This document shows, in pieces, positions 1-9,159 of a stretch of 64,000 bases of DNA. The notes beneath the pieces were generated by a model. The model was not told the origin of the DNA. It saw nothing but the letters and a program-made list of their open reading frames with translations, and made no database searches. The DNA is taken from the NCBI RefSeq assembly GCF_009905375.1, contig NC_133650.1, positions 142,739,296 to 142,803,295 of the forward strand, in the 5' to 3' direction. The position numbers were made by a program, and so were the translations under genes. Numbering within the stretch: position 1 is the first letter of the stretch; each line of letters starts with the position of its first letter. The DNA comes from Apium graveolens (lineage: Eukaryota; Streptophyta; Magnoliopsida; Apiales; Apiaceae).

Positions 1-2
1 AC

Positions 3-191
3 ATCACGGCCATTCCTGAGGAGATATGGGACTCTGTCCCACAGGAGGTACTGACCCACCTTCTGTTCTTCTATATGGATTACCATCGCCATCTGGAGCA
101 ATTGGAGGAGGAAAGGCTGGAAGCTCTCCGCCAGCAAGAACGAATCATCCGACTCGCCATTCTGTTTGTCGAGAGTAGGAAGAAGAAATGA
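3..191 (+). CDS. 3' end of an unidentified ORF, open at the left edge
   Basis: An open frame enters from the window edge and stops with TGA at 189-191. It gives about 62 residues rich in Glu, Leu and Arg, with a coiled-coil-like stretch (residues about 30-50) and a basic RKKK end. The upstream part is not visible, so no start can be chosen. A charged helical C-terminus of this sort is also seen at the end of the third ORF of Copia-2 (around 23942-24060), so it may be the tail of a similar retrotransposon ORF, but I see no residue-level match that proves this. It could equally be the end of a host gene. Confidence 0.35.
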   Translation: MTAIPEEIWDSVPQEVLTHLLFFYMDYHRHLEQLEEERLEALRQQERIIRLAILFVESRKKK

Positions 192-750
192 TTTAATCTC
201 GTCTTCTTCCTGTTTTTCTTCATCATCAGCCTTGCCCTGCTTCTTGAGCTAGGACTAAGGCTGTTGATGTTAGGTTTAGTGTCTTAGGGAAATCTTGTAT
301 AAGTACTGATGTAATTTCAATTTCATGAATGTATTCTCTTGATATATTAATGAAATTTGTTTTTGTTTCAAGATTTTGTCTCTAAGTTATTTTGTAATGC
401 GTTGATAAATCCTGATAATTATTCATATTCTGAAGACCATATAAATTCTGTTTTAATTTAAGTTCTGATTTTCCTTTATCAGTACTTACTCATATAATTT
501 ATCTTGGTCACTTTAACTTGATTTCTTTTCAAAATATTAATGTTGCAGTGAAAATTAATTAAATCAGTGGGAATGATTTCAATTTTGAATTACAACTGTT
601 TCACCTTGGTTAATGGAATATCTGGGTAAGTGGAACGGTTTTTCCTTGAAAACAGGCAAGTGGGCAAGTAATGATTACTGTCTTCTCGCGCCTAGTAACT
701 ATCCGTTATTACTGCATGTCTGACAGGTGTCCCAACGATTAATTTTTGTT
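192..750. other. AT-rich non-coding stretch
   Basis: There is no ORF of note. The first 200 bases look like a 3' UTR (T-rich, with 'aatgaa' and 'ttaatgaaattt' polyadenylation-like words near 330-360). The rest is plain AT-rich sequence leading to the promoter-like region at 751. I see no LTR boundary inside it. Confidence 0.4.
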
Positions 751-756
751 TATAAG
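751..756 (+). promoter_or_regulatory. TATA-like box ahead of the ORF at 907
   Basis: TATAAG lies about 150 bases upstream of the ATG at 907 and is followed by a long CT-rich leader (about 780-840). The same arrangement (TATA-like word, CT-rich leader, ATGGC) precedes the third ORF in Copia-1 and Copia-2, which supports a real internal promoter for this class of ORF. Confidence 0.4.
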
Positions 757-906
757 TAACAAGAGAAAAGATTGTCAAATCTTTTATTTACTTTTCTTTT
801 TTATCTCTCTCTCTTTCCTTTCATCCTTTCTCATCTACTGACAATTTTTCATACAGACATTTTATCAAACACAATACAGGCAACAGTATTTATCTCAATT
901 TTTCAC

Positions 907-1146
907 ATGGCACCTAAGAATTTAATCATTGATGGAGCTAAGTTTGTTCCAAACAACTATGCTGCAATTCTTGATCATGCTGAAGCTCCATCTGAATTGC
1001 ATTTTGTGCAAGATCTTCTTGCACACAGTGAGATTGGGTATGCATTAACTCAGCCTTCAGTCTTTTCGAGACAACAAGTTCTGACGTTTTGGCGGACTGG
1101 GCACTTTGATGATGGTGGTAGACACGGCACTCCTTGTATTGTTTTC
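907..1146 (+). pseudogene. N-terminal fragment of a Copia-type third ORF, cut by an LTR
   Basis: The ATG at 907 opens about 80 residues that include the string IGYALTQPSVF and WRTGHFDDGG. This corresponds in position and style to the start of the third ORF of Copia-1 and Copia-2 (MAP start, then a 'YA(L/M)..SP..F' motif). From general knowledge, ORFs with the YALTQP motif occur downstream of pol in many plant Copia elements; their function is not established. The frame is cut at 1147, where a Gypsy LTR beginning TGTAATAACC is inserted. A preceding in-frame stretch from 772 lies in the CT-rich leader and is unlikely to be translated. The remainder of this element is not in view. Confidence 0.6.
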
Positions 1147-3188
1147 TGTAATAACCCCAATTTTTGGGAAATTTTTGAAACCCTTATGAATAGTGTTTTT
1201 GCTGAATGAGAAAACTTTTCATGCCACACTATGTAGGGGTTCTGATATGGATATTCTGAGATTTTATTAGTACTTTATATGAGATATAAGTGTATGTAAA
1301 GATCGTCAGAATCCAAATCCGAACACTTTGGTTTTTCCCGGAAATACACTAGATACGGAAAGATTTTAGAAAAAGGTAACAGGATAAAAAGGATTTAAAT
1401 TAAAGGATTATAGGAGAGGATCATAAAAGGAATATAATATATTGAGAAAGGTTAAGGGAACCTAAGTAATAAGATCCCGGGTATGATCCCTCAAACGATA
1501 AACGAAAACGAAAGTTAAGCGAACCGTATAACAGATCAGCGGTCATTAGGCAAATGATTAGGAAGTTAATCAAGGGGATTAGTGGGGATGATGTCATCCA
1601 ACCAATAGAAAGAGGACAAGGAGGGGAGGATGACATCATGAGGATGACACAAGCATGACATGGGAAGGAAGGAGATGTGGTGGCTTTTTAACCACACAAA
1701 ATTAAGGGCAACTAGGTAATTTACTAAAACAAACACAAAAATCAAACCAACCAAGCCAAGCAAATCATTTTTCATCAAAATCAAAAAGAAACCAAGGCAT
1801 TGTTCTTCATGCTCTCGGCCAAAACAGAACCAGAACACTAAAACTGCTGTATCTCCTTCATTTCTCAGTCAAATATTGTGTTCTATAGCTCATTGGAAAG
1901 GTATTGAGATGGCCTACAACTCTTGTTCACAAGTCTCGTCCAAATAATCATGGTAAGACCCTCATTTTTACAGTTCTTTAAATCGGACTTTTAGAAACTT
2001 CAAAGCTAACTTTGTGTTCTTGATTTCTTTGGAAATATCAAGCTTGTAGGAGGCTCCCTAAGGCTTCCTAGCAACTTAACACCTCCCAAGGAAGGTATAA
2101 ACTTCAAACCCTAGCCTTTACTTTATTTGTTAGTAAGTTTAATGGTTGGTGTTGTGAAATGAGAAGTATGGATTGTGATTATTAGTAGTTTGGTTTGATT
2201 TGGAAGTGTTTTGGTAATTGAAGCTTGATTATAGTTCATAGGTCTTGATTGTGGTTGTTTGAGTTGAAAACCTTGGAGATTATGGACTGATGTGGTATGG
2301 TTTAGGTGAAGTTTTGTTGTATTGATGGTTATGAGTTGGTTGGTGGTTAATTGGAGTAGTTTAAACATTGGTAATCGCGTAAACATAGCCGTCGTAACGT
2401 CCGATTTTCTTTGGACTGTTTTTATGCATAACATTAGGACCCGAGAAACCCCCTGCTAGATTATGACCACCTGCCATGTTTAGATAGCTCATGTTACGAG
2501 CTTTGTTTTGATATATAGTTCGTTCGATTCCGATGCACGGTTTTAGGAGAAACGACCGTTTCAAGTACGGCATTTCGCGAACGAAACTTTTCCCCTCGCC
2601 TTACTTTGAAATATAGGTTAAAGACCAAAAAGGGTTAATTAATGTATGAAACATTTATGGTAAGTGTGTTAGGCAGTTGGTAAGACACTCGCGAAGGAAT
2701 CGCCTTAAAACTCGTAAAGGTTAAATTATTAAAAATGGTGGAGCCGAGGGTACTCGAGTGACTTAAGAGAATCAGTAAGCGCAAAACAAGCGTTAGAGTC
2801 TAAGTTAGTTAAAGTATAGATTTACAAGTGACTTTGGTTTAATTCCAAATTACTTGTTGTTTATAGGTTACCAGACTCGTCCCGAGCCATTCATAACCCC
2901 CAGTCGCTCAGGCAAGTTTTCTACCCGTATAACTGTTGTTGTGATGTATATGTGTATATGCATGATCTTGCGATAAATGCATATTGGTTATTAGCAAATT
3001 CTTGCGATATATGTAGCATGTGATATTGGTATATATGCATGTCTGTTTCATATTCTTGATTTATATATCTGTTGGTTCAAATGCTTATAGTTGCATAATA
3101 CCTATGCTAGAGAGTAAGCGGTATTTTGAGTTTACCCTTAGTATAGGGGATAAAAGTGACATATTTCTAACCGGGAGGCGAGGCTGCC
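1147..3188 (+). repeat. Truncated Gypsy LTR (same family as Gypsy-3 LTR)
   Basis: The sequence matches the reverse complement of the right-hand part of the Gypsy-3 LTRs (about 28700-30763 and the equivalent part of the second copy), with many substitutions and small indels. It starts with TGTAATAACCCC, a canonical TG terminus, inserted in the ORF at 907. It runs for about 2.04 kb of an LTR that is about 3.96 kb in intact copies and ends at an assembly gap. The region that in Gypsy-3 carries the H3-like exon would lie beyond the gap, so its presence here cannot be judged. Confidence 0.85.
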
Positions 3189-3288
3189 NNNNNNNNNNNN
3201 NNNNNNNNNNNNNNNNNNNNNNNNNNNNNNNNNNNNNNNNNNNNNNNNNNNNNNNNNNNNNNNNNNNNNNNNNNNNNNNNNNNNNNNN
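3189..3288. other. Assembly gap (100 N)
   Basis: Exactly 100 N, the usual placeholder for a gap of unknown size. The flanks belong to different Gypsy families (a chromovirus LTR on the left, Tat-type pol on the right), so the true distance and adjacency are unknown. Confidence 0.99.
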
Positions 3289-5941
3289 GATATTATTGGT
3301 AAGACTATGGAAGTCTATGTTGATGACATGTTAGTCAAGAGTCTAGTAAAGATGATCATATACCCATTTGCGGGAAGCTTTTGAGATCCTGAGGTACCAC
3401 AAGATGATGTTGATCCTACGAAGTGCGCTTCGGGGAGGATTTGGAAATTCTTGGGATTAATGGTCTCAAGAGAGGAATTGAGGCTACCCGATAAAATAAA
3501 GGCAATCCTGGACATGGAACCACCAAAAACTGTCAAGGATGTTCAGAAGTCACAGGAAGGGTCGCTGCGCTAGGACGATTCATCTCCAAGTCAGGAGAAC
3601 AAGTGCTTGTCATTCTTTCAGTCACTAAAGAATATCAAAGCTTTGTATGAATGAGGAAAGCCAGAAGACATTCGAAGAGTTAAAGAAGTATAGGCTCAGG
3701 CCCCGTTGTTGGCCAAACCATCTTGGAATGAAGTTTTTTCTTATACTTGGCCGTTTCAGAGAGCGCCTTGAGCGCGGTGTTGGTTAAGGAGGAGCTAAAA
3801 GTCCAGAAACCCGTATATTTGTCAGAAATTTTGCATGGTGCTGAATTGAATTATTAACTATTGAGAAATTTGCTCTAGCCTTGGTAATGGCTTCGAGAAA
3901 ACTGCGTCCTTACTTTCAGGCATCCAGATGAGGTGCTAACGAATCAGCCACTGAGAAATATCATTCACAGTCCCAAGGCAAGTGGGAGATTGATTAAGGG
4001 GCAATAGAGCTGGGAGAGTTCGATCTCAAGTAAGCCACGTACGGCAATAAAAGCCCAGACTAGCTGACTTCATGGTGAATGTACCATACCCAACCAAGAA
4101 GTCGGGGGGCAGGAAGATACCATACCTCAAGACAGGGAGTCGACAATGGGACAGAGCGAAGGATGATAAGGAGAAGAATGTTGGGTTCTCTATTTTGAGG
4201 AGCATCAAAAACAAATTCCAGTGGAGCAGGGTTGGTTTTGCAAAGCCCTGATGGATTCTTAATTAAGTATGCTTGAAGCTAGACTTCCCAACCAAACAAT
4301 GAGGCAGAGTATGAAGCCCTGATTGCTGGCCTTGGTCTAGCTGGGACACTTAGAGTCAAAAACTTAAAGGTCGTGGAGACTCGAAGCTGATCATATCCCA
4401 GGTAAAGGGATAATTTGAGGCAAGGATGATACGATGGCTAAGTATGTCCGCCTAGTAAGGGTTGTGATGACCGAATTTAATGAATGCCATGTTGAACACA
4501 TTCCAAGGGAAGAAATGCTAAGGCAGATGTGCTATCAAAGTTTGCTTCATCTGAGATAGAAGAAAGTTCAGGAAGTGTGTACTTCCATGTTTTGAAGACA
4601 CGAAGCATAGATGTTAAGCTTGGGGCTCCATAGGCCGGGGACGTCATGGATTGATCTATCAAGGCCCACTTCAAACCGGTTGGTTGCCAAGTGATGCAAC
4701 TGAAGCACGGAAGTTAACTGTCGAGCACTAAGGTACTCTTTGATAGATGGAATTATTTACAAAAGATCTTTCGTGGTTCCCTACTTGAGGTGTCTCAGGC
4801 TCGATGAGGCCGCTTGGCTCTTGAAGAAGTGCATGAAGGTGTGTGTGGACAACACTTGGGGGCAGGGCCCTGGCTCATAAGATAACTCGTCTAGGCTTTT
4901 ATTGGCCGGAAATGATGGCTGATGCCAAAGAATATGTGAAGAAGTGCGACCGCTGTCAGAAGCATGCACCTGTTGTTAGACAACCTCCCGAGATGCTGAC
5001 ATCTATCAACTCACCTATTCCCTTTGCTATGGGGGGAATGGATATTCTATGGCCTTTCCCTATGGCCACGGCACAAAGGAAGTTCCTGATTGTAGCCATT
5101 GATTATTTCACTAAGTGGATTGAAGCCAAACCTTGGCCAAAAATCACAAAAACAAGTTGCACAATTCTTGGGGGAAAACATTATGTGCCGATATGGATTC
5201 CCCGTGTCCTAGTCACCGACAATGGAACGCAGTTTAACAACGAGGAATTCAAGAAGTATTGTGAAGAAAATGAAATTGGTTATGGTTCACTCCGTGGCTC
5301 ACCCACAAGCCAATGGGCAAGCAGAAGTACAAATCGAATAATCCTGGATGACTAAAGAAGAGGATCGAGAAGTCAAGAAATAATTGGGTGGATGAGATAC
5401 TTCCATCTTGTGGGCCTATAGGACTACTTGTAGAGTCACACAGGAGCAACTCCCTTCATGTTGGCGTATGGGGTAGAGAGAGAGTAGTTCCAGTGGAGAT
5501 ATCACCTTCCTCTCCAAGGATTCAGGCTTTCAATGCCGAGGAAAATGAGGAAGGACAAAGGTTGGCTCTAGACTAATCAATGAAGTGCGAGATGAAGCAC
5601 ATGCAAAGATAGTAAAGTATCAGAAGAAAGTCATTCTACTACAAATTAAGGGTTAAAGAAAGGTTCTTTAAACAAGGTGACCTAGTCTTGAGGAAGATAG
5701 AAGCTTTCGGGGTAGGACAGAAAGGGAAACTTGCCCCAAATTGGGAAGGCCGTACAAAGTCAATAGCGTTCAGGGTAGAGGAACCTACAAGCTGGAGACT
5801 ATGGATGGGTTTTGAAGTCCCGAGAACCGGGCACGCACAAAACCTGAAGGTTACTACGTGTAAGATAGTCGAAGTACGATTCTCACTTGTCATTATGACA
5901 GTAGGGTTTAAAAGCACCTTGAAGCTTTGTTGCATAGGATT
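3289..5941 (+). pseudogene. Decayed Tat-type Gypsy pol (RT, RNase H, integrase)
   Basis: Fragments in order: RT active-site block MEVYVDDMLVKS at about 3310-3345; the RT thumb and connection region to about 3540; RNase H-like pieces with AEYEALIAGL near 4305-4345 and HVEHIPREE near 4490; the integrase HHCC zinc finger ending KKCDRCQKHAP (4930-4970); integrase core with VTDNGTQF (about 5212-5235) and, in another frame, the ANGQAEV block near 5310; and the C-terminal 'PRTGHAQNLKV' block near 5820-5850. YVDD and this C-terminus are typical of the Tat/Athila branch. Frameshifts and stops are frequent, the longest intact piece being 4843-5355. The same C-terminus appears in reverse at 63849-64000. 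The 5' part is lost at the gap, and 3' homology stops at about 5941, where a Copia fragment begins. Confidence 0.85.
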
Positions 5942-6989
5942 TCTCATCATCGATCGCACTATGTCCAACAAGGATGATTTCTCCTCCCAGGATCTCTATT
6001 CTATTGAGGTTTTTCAGAAGGAGTAAGTTATGTATAAAATATCACACTCTTTTAAGAAATTCTTGAATTTTGAGGCTTAAGTATTCTCCTCTACGAACTG
6101 ATCGTAAAACTTTTATACTTTCCTTTTTTTGCTTTTCTACTTCGGCCTTATATTCTTTGGAACATTTCAAAGAATGGGAGCTTTATAAGAACCACATATC
6201 CATATCTACTGAAATCATCATTAAATGTTATGAAGTAGTATAAGCACCCATTGCCATCATACGCATTCGACCACATACATCATTATGTATAAGTCCTAAT
6301 CGTTCGGTGGCCCTTTCACCTGATCAGGAAAAGAAGTTTTAGTCATTTTGCTAATGACAAAGTTCGCATATCCGTATGATTCAAATTAAAAACTTATCCA
6401 AGTATCCATCAATATGTAACTCAGAAATGCGTTTCTCATTAATATGGCTTAACGCCAATGCTAGAGGTAATGTTTGATTTGAGTTATCTCAGAACATATA
6501 AATTGTTAACTAATTGTGCAACATTATAAGTCTTATCATTAAAATAGAATAAACAACTATTGTTTATTAATTAAAATGGAAACCTTTCTTGTCCTGACAA
6601 GAAATTGATTTGATGTATCCGCTAAAGGGAGGAAGTAATAACAATTTATCAAGTTATCAATCTCGCCTTATGGGCAAAATTAGGTATCGAATTTCTTTAA
6701 CTAGAGCAACAACTTTTGCTCCAATTCTAACCCGATACCTGAAGCTGGACCATTGGTGGTCTTCTTCTTTAGATCTTCTAAAAAAACTCAACATATAACT
6801 TCCAATCATCCAGTTATTTCCACAGAAGTGACAATCATCTTCTTTAGCAACATACTATCAGGCTTCAAAAGCTTTGGGATTGGACTTTGGTTTGGCACGA
6901 ATAGATCAAATCTTCACCTTGCCTATCACTTTCCTTTCCTACTTGCATTCCATGTGACACCATCAATATGGATGTAATCATGCCTTTAC
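5942..6989 (-). pseudogene. Decayed Copia fragment (gag zinc knuckle to integrase)
   Basis: Read on the minus strand from 6989 down, broken frames give a zinc-knuckle relic (CHFCGNNW near 6820), a GAG-pre-integrase block (NNLYVL near 6490; GYLDSF-like FESYG near 6370-6410), MTKTSFPDQ near 6330, the integrase start GLIHNDVCGRM (6250-6300), VLRSVRRGEYLS near 6080-6110, and LDIVRSMM near 5950. These match the order and wording of plant Copia integrases of the Ale/Tork type. The second catalytic Asp is replaced by Val in the RSVRRGEY block. Every frame is broken. It is joined to Tat pol on one side and to a Gypsy LTR fragment on the other, with no LTR of its own in view. Confidence 0.75.
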
Positions 6990-8078
6990 TGCACACCCCA
7001 ACATTAAAAAAAGAAACTATACGAATAACTAATAATTATCAAAAGGAAATGAATATATCAAAACCAAGACCTTACAGTTTACGATTGGAATAGCCCATTA
7101 TTAACTATACAACTGATTTTAATACCGATTCCTCACACAAACGGTCGCTAGATACCTGAGCTCGAACATACGAATCGGAATCACAAGTCTTAGCGCGTTT
7201 GCTTGAATCTAACCTTATCTGCTAGATGAAATATCAGTGTGAAAGTAAGTAGTGAGCCAAATGCTCAACAAGTGCTATAATACATAACAAAATAAAGGAT
7301 AACAGTGGAAATGAAAGATCCAATAATATAATAACAAGAGATAAACTTTTAGGGTGATGGCATCATTTATTTAAACAAAACAATTAAAAAACCATTTCTT
7401 TATCAAAAACCATTTTATGACCCTATGGATTACAGCCGGTGATCAGCCGCAAAGTAATCCCGAATCTCGTTGGGTTCTAGAACATTGATGGAATCCCTAG
7501 GCAACCTTTAAGCCTACAATTAAGAGGGGAAAGGACTTGCGTCTCAGTCTAGGTCCACTATTTAAAGAAAACATTTGTCCCCCTTTTGGGATGAAAATCT
7601 ACTTTAAGTTTTTATTATAAAATTGATGCCAAGCGACAGTTAAATTCTTAAATAGTGAACATCTTATCAAGGGTTCTAGATCAACTTCGAAGCACATGGG
7701 GTAGGTTCAATCAATTTAAGGCCATGATCAACGAGGCTGATACCTTAGCAAATGGAATTGCAAAGTTTCTATCCACAAGGGGTTTTAGTAATGAGGTTCA
7801 ACGGGGTTATTGAATATCATAAAGGAACTAAGTCAAACTAGGTTCAATGTAGTGGTTCCAGATAAGACATAGGTATTAAATATGAAGAAAAAGTAAGTAT
7901 CAGTTCAAAGTGTAACAAGGTATCGTGTTTTAGGGGTAAGAATAGAGTTATCAAGCAATCATGAACAACTTTAAGGAATAACTGACTTTTAGGTGTTAAG
8001 ATAAGGTTACTGAGTATAACTCATATAGGGTTCAACATCACAATTACTTTGGTATACTAGCATGGTATGACTTTGAAT
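6990..8078 (-). repeat. Gypsy LTR fragment related to the Gypsy-2 LTR
   Basis: Starts TGCACACCCCAAC, a decayed form of the TGTCACGCCCCCAAC terminus of the Gypsy-2 LTR at 15295, and parallels it for about 1.1 kb (shared blocks such as 'ACCTGAGCTCGAACATA', 'GTGAGCCAAATGCTCAACA' and 'GATTACAGCCGGTGATCAGCCGC'). Orientation is minus. It is cut at 8078 by insertion of Copia-1. It retains a degenerate copy of the H3-like exon (7156-7216). Confidence 0.8.
7156..7216 (-). pseudogene. Relic of the H3-like LTR exon
   Basis: Aligned with 15471-15527 on the minus strand. The start codon is now AAG, codons for VRFKQT survive, two bases are lost after that, and six bases are gained near the end. The terminal CAG followed by the GT donor is kept. 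This third, diverged LTR shows the exon was present in an older relative of Gypsy-2. Confidence 0.65.
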
Positions 8079-8154
8079 TGTTGTACATGTTGTGTACTTG
8101 ATGATTCATAAACAAAACATCTAAGTAGATTTTACTTAGTGAAATAATGTAGCG

Positions 8155-8547
8155 CTCGACGGATAAGAATTATAGTCCCGACGGATGTTGACTTATTATA
8201 CATCGAGTGAGTAGCTTATGTAATAATGAGTCTGTAGCACAATTCTGTATACATCTCTGTATAGATTCTGTAGTAGCCTATAAGTCATGTTGACTTTAAA
8301 CTAGATATGCAGAATAGATTGATTAATTGTACATAAATGATATCTTATAATTCTGCATAAGTGAAATGAAGTCAATTGCCAAAATAGCTACCGACGGATG
8401 ATTAGCAAAGCCATCGAGGATGATCAAATGACTATCAACGGATGTTTAATATAGCAGTCGATGGATGATCAATGAAGCCATCAACGGATGTTCAGAAGTC
8501 GACGGATGATCATATATCCAACGGATGTTCATAAAGTCCAACGGATG
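8155..8547 (+). repeat. Array of TCGACGGATGA boxes in the Copia-1 U3
   Basis: Boxes of the form (T/C)C(G/A)ACGGATG start near 8156, 8178, 8391, 8435, 8458 (variant with ATGG), 8481, 8499, 8518 and 8538, plus a weaker copy near 8413. From 8391 on the spacing is about 22-23 bp, then 18-20 bp. The bases between boxes are not repeated. The array ends about 170 bp upstream of the TATA box, where an upstream regulatory element would be expected. Confidence 0.85.
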
Positions 8548-8716
8548 ATCTATAAAGAATTCAAACAGTAGTGAACAGTGAAAGCTGAGCAGAGCCGTCG
8601 AGATGTATACAAATCTACTGTGGAAGCCCATTAACGGGTAAGAGGATGAAAAGTACCAAAGCTTAAGACTGATTTTTATATTTATTCAGTCTTTTTGACT
8701 TTTAATCTTGGTAATA

Positions 8717-8724
8717 TATATAAA
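8717..8724 (+). promoter_or_regulatory. TATA box of the Copia-1 LTR
   Basis: TATATAAA followed by CCAAGAA. The same TATATAAACCAAGAA word is found at the matching place in the Copia-2 LTR (53253-53260, minus) and the Copia-3 LTR (54479-54486), so this is the likely start of the genomic transcript. Confidence 0.75.
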
Positions 8725-9100
8725 CCAAGAAAGTAGCAAATAAAAAAACAAGTGAGCTGAGATACAAAAACAGAGAAATCTTTGTAAGCAGAATTATTAT
8801 CATTTTCATGTATTCTCAGTAGTTCAATTTGTAAGCAGCTATGAGCATTCTTGCACACAGAGTCCTCTCGATATATAATATATATCTCTGGTGGAATTGT
8901 TTAAATCCACCAGAAAGTTTTTAAAGACTCTTGTTTTTAATTACCTATGTTTTGATTCAATTAAGTTTCTATTCCGCATTGTGCTAATCAAAACACTTTA
9001 TCTCTATTCGAGTTGAACATTTTTATTTCGAGAAAAAGGTTCAAGAATTCAATTCAACCCCCCTTTGTAATTCTTGCTATATTGTTAAGGGACTAACAAT

Positions 9101-9112
9101 TGGTATCAGAGC
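9101..9112 (+). other. Primer-binding site, tRNA-iMet
   Basis: TGGTATCAGAGC, two bases after the LTR end, complementary to the 3' end of plant initiator-Met tRNA. Confidence 0.93.
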
Positions 9113-9159
9113 AAGCTCTTAATCTACAAAGAGTTTAAAGATCAAAACAATTCAACAAG

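Larger units (their letters stand above)
8079..9098 (+). repeat. 5' LTR of Copia-1 (1,020 bp)
   Basis: Begins TGTTGTACATGTTGTG and ends GGGACTAACA (TG..CA), two bases before the primer-binding site. Colinear with the Copia-2 LTRs (22715-23756, 52877-53915) and the Copia-3 LTR. The first half (U3) holds an array of TCGACGGATGA-type boxes at 8155-8547, upstream of the TATA box. Confidence 0.93.

Noticed and set aside
8391..8547. CRISPR-like pattern of short repeats with variable spacers
   Set aside because: Repeats are only about 10 bp with 8-14 bp between them, lie inside LTRs and coding regions of plant retrotransposons, and no cas-like gene is present.
9101..9112. tRNA-like word TGGTATCAGAGC in several places
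   Set aside because: These are retrotransposon primer-binding sites complementary to initiator tRNA, not tRNA genes; no cloverleaf surrounds them.
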